A DNA stretch of 64,000 nt from contig CAVNZM010000007.1 in assembly GCA_963693365.1 (NCBI GenBank), forward strand, positions 2,108,001 to 2,172,000. The letters run 5' to 3'. Made by a program: the position numbers and the translations under genes. The stretch comes from Amoebidium appalachense (Eukaryota; Ichthyosporea). Below the pieces are notes generated by a model. The model was not told the DNA's origin and made no database searches. It saw nothing but the letters and a program-made list of their open reading frames with translations. This document shows, piece by piece, positions 11,473 through 42,700 of this stretch; the stretch's first letter is position 1, and each line of letters begins with the position of its first letter.

Positions 11473-13066
11473 GTCTTCATGACTATTTGATGTCCAGAAA
11501 CTGCTTCTCTGCTGGCAAACATTGGTGTCACCGCGAAAAGGCAACCGCGCGCACGGTGTACACTTGCTGTCTGTAAGTGCTCTCGCCACGCCAAGGCTGC
11601 TAGAGATGCTATAATAAACTATAGCTACATACGACTACAGTTGACAGAAAGCTTGAGGATTTAGAAACATGGTTCAAAGCAGTATTCCGAGGCTTGGACT
11701 TGGATGTCTATACTACGTATACAGTGAGCTAGCTCTCACAAAACTCGCACAATTGTAGTTGCTCTTTGCTACCTACGTACATGTCAGCTCCACAAGTTCC
11801 ACAGAAGAAAAGCTCAGTTTTCTAATATGCATAGACGCATAATATCTCTAAACGACGTTACTATTACTACCTTTCCCTATGTTTTCAATGTTTTTCTATG
11901 TTTTTTCTTCCCTCCCTCTCTCCACTTCGAAGCTACTTTGCCGCGGGCGAAAATGTACAGATCTGCGCCACAGCGCGGTCACCCGTCAACCACAAAGTCG
12001 ATCAAAGCCTCGTGGATAACCCAAAATTTCAAAAACTCGCTTAATATTAGATTGATTGGTTGAACAATTAATTATTTAGTTATCGAGTAGAGTGACTGTT
12101 GATCTTTTTTAAAGCACCTATATTTGTTGTATTTCAATATAGAAATAGTATTTGGGTTTTGACAATTAAATAGTTGTTATTCGGTTTACTTAGTATTACA
12201 AGTAGAAGCATGTAGTCACTCAAGTGAAAAAGGTTTTAGATTTATGTGAAATTCCAGATAAGAATTATTCACCCGTGAGCATGTACCGGTGGCTTGTAAA
12301 TCGTTAGTTGATTGGTCCAGGTGCCAACCGCAATCACTCCTCTTTTCTGGATCCGAGTCCGCGGCTGCAGCCTGATAAAGCCTCTGATAATTACTTTACC
12401 ATAGATAATAATATTCAAAGTCGAAAGCTTTTCTGCTACAGTCAGTTAGAGAGTGGGGAGGGGGAGGGGGGAGGGGAGAAGCCGGGATGGGGGAAATCGA
12501 TGTGTTAGATGATCATGATGATCTACTATGAATAGTTATTCAATCACGCGCATGCAGGGCAAGCAAACATATATATATATGCATGCATGTTCTTGTACGT
12601 ATACGTGAGTGTACTTATAAGTATTGCGTACGTCGACACCCTTCAAACATAATAAAGTTTTTTTTTGAGTTTTTCTTTTCCAGGCCTTTCTCTTTCATCT
12701 CTTGCTTTTTTGACGCACCATTTTGCTCAGGCACGTGGGCCCGGTCACCGTGTAACCGCCAGCGCTATGGCAGCGCGGGCACTGCCGCTGCGTTCGGGCA
12801 AATTCCATCTAATTCAAGACAGCCAATCAAAGAGTCACCATGACCTTTACCCAATTATACTCATGAAAATAAGCCCAACCATTGGTCCCCATTTAGAAGA
12901 TGCGTCTGATTGGCTGAACCCGCACTTATTGTGCAACATTTGCAAAACCACACACACACACATAAAGAACACACAAGTGACACAACGCCTTCGAGGATAG
13001 CTTGAGGAACATGGGCTCCAGAACAAACGTTGGAAATATTATCACCTGATTATAGACCATGTAAAC

Positions 13067-13100
<34 letters not shown>

Positions 13101-13447
13101 ATGCAAACCAGCCATGAAACCATTGTCCCTTATGGGGCCGTGGAATTTTCGCGTTTTTCTTGAGGTACACCAGACAACAGTCTGCAAAGGTAATCGAGCA
13201 AGAAGAAATCACCACAATTGATGTTTTTGGCAGTGTCGATTGATGTTTTTGCCATGTGTGGGCATTGTTATTTTACCAATTGCAATGGAATAAACATAGC
13301 GAACATTTAAACCGGCTAGATTGCACGAGCTCAAATGCTCTGCTTCGGTTCCTGGCCTGATGATCCATGGATTTCGTCACTGTGTGTACATACCCGCCTG
13401 AATGACCCGATGACATATTACTTGCCTTCCTTCGTTTGTTATCTCTC

Positions 13448-13489
<42 letters not shown>

Positions 13490-14195
13490 CCCCCCCCCCC
13501 CCCCCCCCTCTCTCTCTCTCTCTCTAGCTCTCTCCTCGCTTTCCCCCCCCAGCTCTTTCGATTTTTTTTTGTTTTCGGGGAGTGGGCCGGGAGAGGGGGG
13601 GGAGAGGGTTGCAATGCATCAGTCCCTTGCATGCAAGTGTGTGTTCCGTTGCTATGATGGACTGCTAAATCAGATTTTGCCGTTGGTATTGGATGTCATA
13701 GTATTTTCCCTTATGCATACGCATTTGGGCCAAATCACCGCCGTAGAAAAGCAGTTCCACACCGAAACCGATGCGACATCCCCACCACCAGACTGAGTTC
13801 ACATTCAAAAGAGATTATTTATCTCTATTTCTACAAAAGCGAGAATCGTCCAAACCCGTTTGTACCAGTTTCATATATATTGCTACTAGAAACTCCACGT
13901 ATCTGTGGCTAAAGGCCTACAGTAACCACTATCTGACTATGTGCAATTTTTTCTATATACACTTTCATATACATACCTATAGAATGTTTTTACTACTATG
14001 GAAACATACACTGATGCTGCACCTCAACGGAACACTGCAATACATGTTCATTCATAAAACATCTGATTCATGCTGAAAGTCATCATTCGTTCATATATCA
14101 CTATTTGCACTTTCAGTGAACAAAACGGCAGCCAGCAAACGTTACACTGCAAACAAAAATAGCCACGCGAAACAGCCTTCAAAAATATATATTTT

Positions 14196-14201
<6 letters not shown>

Positions 14202-14250
<49 letters not shown>
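14202..14250. repeat. (AT)n microsatellite
   Basis: About 24 AT units, the only long AT array in the window. Confidence 0.97.
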
Positions 14251-14252
<2 letters not shown>

Positions 14253-14635
14253 TGATTGAACTTGGTCGATCTCTCGAATGGAAACATAACGCTGAAGCTC
14301 CGATCTGTTTGCATTTTCTGTTTGCATTTCCAGGCCCCGATGCTCTGCAGATTTCAAATCATGAGAAAAAGATTTACACGTTCTCAACACAATCACATGT
14401 TCTCAACACACGTGTAGTACTTGGGTTGTTCGAGGCCAGGTCAGAGAACCCAAGTCTTTCCAGCCCCAGCCCCCCCCCCCCCCCCCCCCCCCCTTCTGCC
14501 CCCCACTGTGTGCTTCCCTGCACAAACCAAAAAGAAGAAAAACAGAGTTCTACCCTCGCACACCCAGACCACCACTATCACAATCGATTCACCTCGTTTC
14601 GTTACAATCCCCCCCCCCCCCCCCCCCCCCCCCCC

Positions 14636-14698
<63 letters not shown>

Positions 14699-15051
14699 CC
14701 ACCCACCCACCCACCCACCACCACCACACACACACGCGGGAAAAGAAAAAAAAAAGAAAGAAAGAAAGAAAAGGAAAAAAGAAAGAAGAAGAAAGAAACA
14801 GAGAAAGAAAGAAAGAAAGGAAAATAAAAATGGGTTCCTTCACCACAAAAACCCTTCCAGGCCCATTATGCTTTCCAGATACCAATACCCATCTAGACCG
14901 ATAAAACTTGCCCCCTCCTCCTCCCCCCCCCCCCCCCCCTCCCCCCCCCCCCCCCCCCCCCCTCTCCCCTCCCACCCTCCTTATATCCCCCGACTCCAGT
15001 TTCCGCTTGCAGCACCATATCTCTCTCCCCCCCCCCTCTCTCCCTTCTCTC

Positions 15052-15169
<118 letters not shown>

Positions 15170-15625
15170 ACACATCCACATCCCCCCTCCCCCCCCACAC
15201 ACAAGAGGGACAAAAATGGAGGGGGGGGGGGGGGGGGGGAGAATAGAACCTCCAGGAATCCATAGGCTCATGATGCCCAAATTAATTCCTACGGTTGGTT
15301 GCCTAAACATTCGCCCCCAGATGACTCCTCCGTCCCGGCCCCATCTCCCTCCAAGTCAATCGGTTTTCTGGTTTTCATATTGTCCATTTCGATTTGTTGC
15401 TGCCCGCTTGGGGACAAAATCGGTGCGTCGCGGGGGGTTTCCCCTATCAAATTCCGGATAAATTCGACCAACTCTTCGCTGGGGCGCCGCTTTTTCGCAA
15501 GTTTGGAGATCTCCAACCCCCCCTCGCCCACCACACCGTCATTCGCAATCCCCCCTTCATTCGTATTTTCAGCTGGTGTTCGGGGGGTTTCAATCAAAGA
15601 ATATCCCGAGGGAGTGACAGTCTCA

Positions 15626-34821
<19,196 letters not shown>

Positions 34822-35551
34822 GATGTCATGTTCTTAAACAAGTGTGTGGTTCAGAACCACAGACAGGCACAGCAATGTGGTCTTGGATGGACTCTCTGAA
34901 AGCCGGGTACGTTTCGTTCGGGCCTGTATCCCCAGCCACTTATACAGCAAAGTACACCACTCAAATCTTCGCTTGGGTGGTTGGCGCTGGATGAGAAAAT
35001 GCGGGCAAAAACATTGGAGCTCAGCGGGCCAGCCTATATATAAAGGGAGCAGAAAAAAGTGCATGAAAATGAAAGGAGTTCGCTGTGGTGCCACTTTCCG
35101 AACGCTACACCCAGTTATAAAAATCACCAAAAGAGCAAGTTTTTGGTTGTCATCCAACTCACACTCACTAGAACACACATCTCAAGTGCCTGGTTGCCTC
35201 CTCTCCTAGAGCCTTATCTATACAACAACACTTGCTACTATTCCCCAGAAGTTGGGTGACTCTTTGACACAGCCTGTGTTCGGTGCTTGTTTCCACCACA
35301 AACGCAACGTCGCTTACCGTAGGCAATGCAAATCAGAAGTGTTTGTGCTGACGACACCAGGCCAGGGCTCGAAACTCAGAAATGCAGTTTCGGAATTCCT
35401 GAACTTTTTTGAACAGCCTCGGAAGCGGTTGTCCATCCTACGGTACTGTAAGCGATCCTCCTCTCCCCACCCCCCTCCATCCCCCCTACAATGGATCCCT
35501 CCCCTCTTTTGATTTGTGCGTACCCACCCACAAGTCCCAGCTCAGCTTCGA

Positions 35552-35589
<38 letters not shown>

Positions 35590-35720
35590 CCCGCCGCCCC
35601 CCCCCCCCTCCTCCCCCTCCGTCGAGGCGAGGCCCTCCCCTTAGGCCTCGGGGCCAGGATTTCCCGAAAGTTTTGTGCAATGCCATGCAATTCCGAGAAT
35701 CGAGCCCTGGGAGTACCTTG
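34822..35720 (-). promoter_or_regulatory. 5' flank of the Wntless-lipase gene with a TATA-like element
   Basis: TATATATAAAGGG at 35034-35046 reads CCCTTTATATATA on the minus strand, about 215 bases upstream of the ATG at 34821 and so compatible with a short 5' UTR. The rest is unique sequence up to a C tract at 35557-35588. No other gene is seen. Promoter function is inferred from position only. Confidence 0.35.
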
Positions 35721-36031
35721 CATTTTAGACACCAAACTGCTTTTCGATTGCTTTATGGCCGGTCTGATGATGAGAGGCAGCACCCGGCCGCCGTCCCCGC
35801 AGGCCCCCACTGGGCCGCAAATAAATCACATGTACTGACTCCCGGCCCTGGGGCCTACACACGAGATCAATACAGATAAGGCCCTCGGGCCCGAAAACAG
35901 AAATCATCCCCCCCCCCCCCCCCCCCCTAAACCAAGCACTACTACCCTCAACCTACTTACAGCCCTGATCCATAAAGCTGAGAACAGCAGGCAAACAGCG
36001 AGGAAACAGAATGCGGGCGGGTGGGTGGGTC

Positions 36032-36185
36032 CTAAGAGAAGCGGCGAGGAAAAGACTGTTTGAGAGAAGCGAAAAACATGACTTTTATAGTCGCTTCTAC
36101 AGGAAGAGATGTGTGATGCCGATCATCACACCATCTGTTTTCTTCCGATTGGTGGATAAAATGAGTATTTACCAAATATATCATT
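36032..36185 (+). repeat. Direct repeat, left copy, flanking the RT-RNase H element
   Basis: CTAAGAGAAGCGGCGAGGAA to CCAAATATATCAT; near-identical to 38546-38696 with one small indel near CCATCT. Confidence 0.9.
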
Positions 36186-36272
36186 TTAGACACCAAACTG
36201 CTATCTACGTCCACTAAGACTCAGCAGGCTAACATGAACTATTATACATTTACGCTGGCTGGCTGGGGCCCC

Positions 36273-38228
36273 TCAGCCTGCCCAGGAACTGGGGGTGCCG
36301 TCCAGACGAAATGCTTGCATACGCCACGGCCGCACCCCGCGCGGGAAAATCACCTCAGAGGGGCGCAGAGGCACACTTGCCGAAGCCAACCCCTGAATGA
36401 CGGGCCACCACGACGCCGTATCCCACACTGGAACGACGAGGATGCCCGCTGCACCTTCCCGCTGCAGCTTGGCCACCGTTCGCTTGATCAGCGGGAACGG
36501 AGGCGCCCACCAGCTTGGTGCCGTCCACGGCACCGCCAACCCGTCTGCCATCCCACCGGGGGCCCCTGCCTGGGCCCACACATTAAACTCGGCCTTCACT
36601 GCCGAGGTGTGGGTGGCAAACCGATCGACTTCGGGCTGCATGCCCAGCAGCCACTCCACCCGCTCGACTGCCTCCGGCGTGACTTGCCATTCATGCCGGG
36701 GGTCCACCCGCGACAGCCAATCTGCTCGGTCGTTGAGCTCACCTGGGATGTAGGCCACCTCCTGTGGCCAAGGCAACCCGTGGTCGAGGCACAACTGCAG
36801 AAGCTGCCACAGAATGCGCTGCATCGAGGGGCTGCCGCTGCCCTTTTTCCGCACGGCCCCAAGGGCCGCCTGGGCATCGGCTTGCCACTGCACCCGCTGC
36901 CCACGGAGGGCTTCCTGCAGGGCAGGGCTCTGATAGGCCTCCAACAGGCCCTCACACTCCGCAATCGCCGCCGCCCGCGGAGCGTCGTCGGCTGCCCACC
37001 TGCCCGCCGCCTCAAGCGCAGGGGCAGGGGATCCCGCCACTTGAAGCACGGCCCCCCAGCCGTGTGTGGTGGCGGCATCCGTGATGAGCGTAGCCGTGAC
37101 CGGGTTGGGCCATATCTCCGCCCGAGGCAACCGGCCAATGAACTGGGGCGTCCGACCGATAATCCGTAACTGACGCCCCGAAAGCCGAACGAAACTGCGC
37201 CAATTTCCCCCGCGTAGGGCGGCATACACTGGCCGCACCAACGTCAGCACGTGGGGAGTGGCAGCCCGCAGACTCATGACCACCCCCAACCACCGGGCGA
37301 CTTGCTTCTTTTCCACCCATCGCTTGCCCTTGCGAGCCTTGGCCATCACCCGCTTGGTCTCCTCCACCAGCTTCTCCATAGAGGTGGCGGTAGGGGCCAA
37401 CACACCCGCGGCAAGGTCGACATGGATGCCTAGATGGTCGAGATGGTCGGTGGGTTCCCACTGGCCCTTCTCCGTATTTCGGCTCAGGCCCGTTGCCTCG
37501 AGCTCCCCCTCAACAACACCGCGAGTTTGCAGCGCCTTTAGCGGCCGTTCGACGACCAACCAGTCGTCCAAGAACGCTAACGTGCGCACACCGCGCCGAT
37601 GAAGACGCCGACCGAACTCCTTCATGAGCCGCGTGAAGTAGTATGGGCTGAGGGAATAGCCGAAAGGCAGCACAGTGTACTGATACAGCTGGCCGCCAAC
37701 CCGAATCTGAAAATATTTACGCCACCGTGGCGCAATTGCCAGCGCAAAGTAGCCGTCCTCCAGGTCGAAACTGAAGCCGTGGTCACCTGGCTGAGCAATG
37801 ACCTGCAGGTCACTGAGCGTCTCGTACTTGAGGCCCCGCTGTACGGCATACTCATTCACTGGGCGCATGTCGATTATCAGCCGCACTTTACCGTTTGGTT
37901 TCCGCACCCCAAACGTGGTCGACACGCAATGCTTCCTGGACTCGTCGATGGGTTCAAGTGCGCCCTTACCCACTAAACGCGCAACTTCCACCAACGCCTC
38001 CTCCTCCGAAACTTCGCCCAAGTCTAGGTACCTCCCCATGTCGTGGGGAGGTGGCGGCCCGGCGCACCATTCGGGTGTGATGCCATACTTAATCCAGAAG
38101 AGCACGTCCTTGGCTGCTCCCCCGTGCGCCCACTCATCGTGGCACGCCCGCACCCGTTGATAGAGCGGTGCAGGTGCTACCCCGCCCACTGGCTTACTGG
38201 GAGCACACATAACCGGCCGCCCCCGCAC
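36273..38228 (-). CDS. DIRS-like retrotransposon RT-RNase H polyprotein
   Basis: Open frame of 651 residues. First in-frame ATG at 38210; the frame is open to 38228. RT palm motifs include KVRLIIDMRPVN, FSFDLEDGYFALAI and the catalytic FLDDWLV. The RNase H part starts ITDAATTHGWGAVLQ and includes NDRADWLSR. The C-terminal region (EVDRFATHTSAV, APSWWAPPFPLIKR) resembles the methyltransferase-like segment found in DIRS1-type pol. Copies RNA into DNA for a tyrosine-recombinase element. No stop or frameshift is visible. The recombinase expected with it may be the broken frame at 46.2-47.1 kb, which would give the order YR then RT seen in VIPER/TATE-type elements. Confidence 0.85.
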   Translation of the reverse strand: MRGRPVMCAPSKPVGGVAPAPLYQRVRACHDEWAHGGAAKDVLFWIKYGITPEWCAGPPPPHDMGRYLDLGEVSEEEALVEVARLVGKGALEPIDESRKHCVSTTFGVRKPNGKVRLIIDMRPVNEYAVQRGLKYETLSDLQVIAQPGDHGFSFDLEDGYFALAIAPRWRKYFQIRVGGQLYQYTVLPFGYSLSPYYFTRLMKEFGRRLHRRGVRTLAFLDDWLVVERPLKALQTRGVVEGELEATGLSRNTEKGQWEPTDHLDHLGIHVDLAAGVLAPTATSMEKLVEETKRVMAKARKGKRWVEKKQVARWLGVVMSLRAATPHVLTLVRPVYAALRGGNWRSFVRLSGRQLRIIGRTPQFIGRLPRAEIWPNPVTATLITDAATTHGWGAVLQVAGSPAPALEAAGRWAADDAPRAAAIAECEGLLEAYQSPALQEALRGQRVQWQADAQAALGAVRKKGSGSPSMQRILWQLLQLCLDHGLPWPQEVAYIPGELNDRADWLSRVDPRHEWQVTPEAVERVEWLLGMQPEVDRFATHTSAVKAEFNVWAQAGAPGGMADGLAVPWTAPSWWAPPFPLIKRTVAKLQREGAAGILVVPVWDTASWWPVIQGLASASVPLRPSEVIFPRGVRPWRMQAFRLDGTPSSWAG

Positions 38229-38545
38229 AGACCACTGCTGCCGGGGCCCACACTAGGACTAGAGAGCAGCACACGTTGCTGCTGTACATGCTCACGCGAG
38301 CAGCCCACACGGGCTAACGTTGCCAGACGTGCCTAGGTGCTTATAGCTACACAAACAACCCCAAAACACAACCCCACTTGTGTTTTGCAAAAACTCATGA
38401 GCGCATCCGGTCTCAATGATCTGCGGTTCCTGGGCCTATTATTATAGCTAAAGTCTAGGGACCTACACGACTGACTATAGCGCTCACTGCGCTCAAAAGC
38501 TTTGGTCTTGGTCACTAGACCGGCCTCACTAACGCGCGCTTCTCC
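38229..38545. other. Upstream non-coding part of the RT-RNase H element
   Basis: Contains no open frame of note. Ends in an inverted repeat CGCTTCTC-CTAA-GAGAAGCG at 38538-38557 that overlaps the start of the direct repeat. Confidence 0.4.
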
Positions 38546-38696
38546 TAAGAGAAGCGGCGAGGAAAAGACTGTTTGAGAGAAGCGAAAAACATGACTTTTA
38601 TAGTCGCTTCTACAGGAAGAGATGTGTGATGCCGATCATCACACCATCTTCTTCCGATTGGTGGATAAAATGAGTATTTACCAAATATATCATTCC
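38546..38696 (+). repeat. Direct repeat, right copy, flanking the RT-RNase H element
   Basis: Second copy of 36032-36185, same orientation. Direct rather than inverted terminal repeats point to the Ngaro/PAT/VIPER side of tyrosine-recombinase elements. Confidence 0.9.
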
Positions 38697-38741
38697 TAGA
38701 GATAACAATTTAGATGTATGGTTGCTTTCGATTGCTTTATG

Positions 38742-39666
38742 TGTTGTAATACGTAGTATTTACATATGGTAAGATCTTCTCAGTTTGTGTTATGTTTCAG
38801 TTCATATGCTTAGTGTAAATGCCACACTCCTATTATGTAAAGTGTAGCATCGATCTCCGATATGCTTGTATACTTGTAATCGTGTTGTATCGGCTTTAAT
38901 CGTGTATTGTAATATCGATTAGAATATTTATATGTGTGTACACGGATCCACCCACTCAGGGAGAGATGTGTACATGTTCGTGTGTACATAAATATCTCTG
39001 GTTATAGTTATGCTATTACTATCTTGTTTGTTGATCTGTGCTCTCTTTTCCTTCCTCTTTCTCCTTCCTTATTTTCTTTTCTTTCTCTCCTTGTCTTCAT
39101 GTGTATAATCGTATTTCTTTTCTACTAATATATGTTAGGTAGATTTGTGTTACTTAATACGTGTTCATTGGACGGTAACACACTTAGGCTACACTTAGAA
39201 TAGCATGTGTGTTTAGACTTCATTAATTCACTTTAGTTTTCATGTGTTGCCGGGCTTTAACCAATCATCAAGGTTAAGTGTGATATGTCTGAGTCTTTGC
39301 AGTATGTCATAGGTTAGAACTTCCTTGATGATGACACGAGTTGATCCTAACTAGTGTCTGTGTCCTATCGTGTACGCCTCCGCGTACCGGATCTCTCTGA
39401 AAGCAATTGGTTCTTAGTGATTGGTTTCTATTAGAGATGGATCTGATTTCCGACTGGTCGGAAATCATGTATGGATTGGACTTAGAGGAATTTCAGGTAT
39501 TTATTCGAAGATCAGAATAAATTCAGTTGAGTCGTGTCTAAACATTGATGTCTGTTGTGTACACTGCTCCGATCGTTCCGTGTTTTGTTGTTGTGTGTGT
39601 CTGTGGTGTTTTCACACTGCACCACTGTGTCTCTGCTTACATCCCAAATACTTATAGAAATTAACA
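38742..39666 (+). repeat. 5' LTR of the copia element
   Basis: TG...CA boundaries; followed at 39667 by GGTTATGCAGCCC where the primer-binding site should be. No standard initiator-Met complement is obvious. Confidence 0.95.
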
Positions 39667-39728
39667 GGTTATGCAGCCCTTTTGTACGCTCCCTACACAC
39701 ATCTAGAACTCGCGCTCGTTTTTCAATC

Positions 39729-42700
39729 ATGGATCCAAACAAAACTGGCGTAAACAAAATCACCATGTGGAAAGGTGAAGGGAAGACTGGTCCCTATAGC
39801 AAAACTACCTATTTTCAATGGGAAATCATTTTTCTCGGCATGATGACCGGCACTAAAGGTGTCCGACTCGTGGATGTTGTCCTTGCTGACAACTACGTCC
39901 CCCCTACCACCGTCGCGGTTGACGGTGAACCCCCCTTCTATGGCTACGGCACTACCGCGGAACTCAAAGAGGCCCGCAATTGCCTCCTGCTCCATATGAT
40001 ACAGAACATCGACCCTTCCGTCCTCACCACCGTTGCCCAGTACCGTATTGGCATGGACCCTGAACGGGCCATGTGGAAATTCCGTCAACACTATCTCCAA
40101 GGCAAACCCGATCAGATCCGCATCCTTCACCGTCAGTGGGATGCCTGTGCCCTTCAGCCCGGTGAATCATTCACCACCTACCTGAGCCGTCTGCAGACCA
40201 TCGTGAACCAGCTCCAGTCTCTCCAAGATGAGTCCATTCACTTCACTCGTCTAGCTGAGAAGTTCTTCAATGAACTCACCACCAGAGACGACCTCACCCC
40301 TGAGTTCAATCGTCTTATCGAAGACTATCACTTCGGTGATAAGCTATTCCCCGACTTCGAGTCCCTCCATAACCACGTCAAGGGCATCGAGTTACGTCAA
40401 GACCTCAAGATGCAACTCCGGAACAACCGTGCCCACCGTGCCTCCAAGTCCAGCATGGCATTAAATGCCAGTGCTCCCCCCCGTGATCTTCCTCGCCGTG
40501 ACTTACGCACCCGACTTGACCGTACCTCTGGCACGGACCTCCGAACTCGTCTCTCCCGTCAGCACACCCGATCCCGTTCCCCCCACCGGCCTGCCTTCCG
40601 GTCCACGTCTCGTTCCCCCAGTCGTTCCCGTTTCTCGGGTTCCCGTCGTTCTGATTCCCCGGCTCGTTCTAACACCCCGTCCGTGAAAGAATGCTCCTAC
40701 TGCCACGAGCCTGATCACACGATCATCGATTGCCCTGAGCCGAAATGCCGTATGTCCAGACACAACCGTTCCCGTCAAGGCAGTGAGAAATCTGTCTCCT
40801 TTGCTTTCTCGGCATACAATGCTAGCTCCGTCCCCGTGTCCTCCGACCCTGCCTGGGATTCCGGGTGCAACATGACTGTTTGCCCCACCCGTGAGTTCTT
40901 CCATGACCTCACTCCCCTTCCGACACCGACTCCCGTTGCTGCCTTCAATGGCACCCCCGTCTTGGCCACTCACACCGGCCATATCGTCATCAACACCACC
41001 ACCGACCATGGCACTACCACCCTAACCATTGAAGCCTACTACACCCCGTTAGGCCAAGCCTTCCTCATTTCAACATCCCAAGCTGCTGCCGAATACATCA
41101 AGGGTGATTTGAACGATGCCTCCACTCCGTCATTCCTCTTCGACCGACTCACCGGCCGTCATCTCGTCAACCTCCGTCTACACAACGGTCTGTATTACTT
41201 CAAGGACTACACCATTCAACCACCCACTCGTCCTGTGGCTCTGGCTGCCACTACCAGTGTTAACCCATCCATCTGGCACCATCGTCTGGGGCACCGAGCT
41301 ATGACCAGCATCAAGGACATGGTGAAACACGACCTTGTTATTGGTCTCCCCTCCTCTGTCCTCGACTGTGATGTTCCTGATTGTCATGGCTGCATTATGG
41401 GTAAGACCACCAAGGCTCCGTTCAGGGGTGACCGTCCTCACTCCAACATCCCCGGTCATGAATGGCATTGGGATTTTTTTGAGCCTACCACAACATCGTA
41501 CGGAGGTTCCAAGGTTGCTCTCGTCACTGTCTGCCGTGCCTCTGGCCTCGTCAAGATCTACCCGATGGCCGACCGTACCACCACCCTGGATATTCTCACA
41601 GCTCACACCAACCTCGTTGCCACCCATGCCCCCTCCAAAGTTGGTGTTTACCACTTCGACTCCGGCTCTGAGTTCACCTCCAAGGATACCCGTGCTTTTT
41701 GCCTCTCCCAGGGCATCAAGGCCAGCTATGCTCCGGTGGACTGCCCTCAACTGAACGGCTATGTTGAACGACGTATGCGGTTCCTCCAAGAGATTGTCCG
41801 TTGCCTCCTCCATCAAGTCCAAGATCAGTCTCTGTCTCCCAAACTGTGGGCTGAGGCCCTCCAACATGCCGCCTACATCATCAACGTCACCCCGTCCACG
41901 ACTGCCAATGGTCGTACACCATTCGAGGTTTTCTACGGTGTCAAGCCCGACATCTCCGAGCTCAAAGTGTTCGGTTGCCCTGCCTACACTCACGTGCCAG
42001 CCTCTAAACGGAACAAGCTGGCCCCCACCGTCAAACTCGGCATGTATATCGGCTATGATCTTCAATCACACTGCCACCGGATCTTCAATGCCACCACCCA
42101 TCGTGTCGGCCTCTTCCGTGATGTGATTTTCGACGAATCAGCTTATCTCCCGTCCGACATTCCATCAACCCTTCCGACCCCCGACACCACTGCTACCTCG
42201 ACCACCCCACCCCCCACAGTTGACACTGAAGATGATGTTTGTCTGGTGTACTCTGGCCCCCCTCCTGCCATCGTCGTTCCCCCGACACCCCCCCCCCCAC
42301 CGGCCCCCCTGCCCCCGTGCCCGTCCAGCCTGCCGACCCTCATCCTGGCCCTGGCAACGTCACACCCATCCGACCCGGCTCCCCCGACAACTTCCACTCG
42401 GCCCCGTCCAGCCCGGATGTTGCCCCCCCTGCACTTCCGAACTTCCAAGTTCCCCCCCCCACCGTCTCCACCTACCCCGGTTCCTGCACCCCGTCGTTCT
42501 GCCCGTCTCCAGGGCAAGGTTGGACTTCAAGCCACCACCACCCTGCCAGTCCCCCCCGGTCCCCCCATCAACATCGACCAACTACCCAAACTTGTCCGTC
42601 AACTCTGTTCCGGACCCAATGGTGATCAGGTCAAGTCAGCCCTGACTGCTGAGTATCAAGCCTTCGTCGACAAAGACATCTTTGAACTTGTTGACCCTCC

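Noticed and set aside
12583-13000. Plus-strand frames near 12.6-13.0 kb
   Set aside because: No homology, no support from splice sites, and position fits upstream or spacer DNA of a minus-strand gene.
36234-38336. Plus-strand frames opposite the RT-RNase H gene
   Set aside because: Shadows on the opposite strand of a high-G+C coding region; the minus frame has all RT and RNase H motifs.
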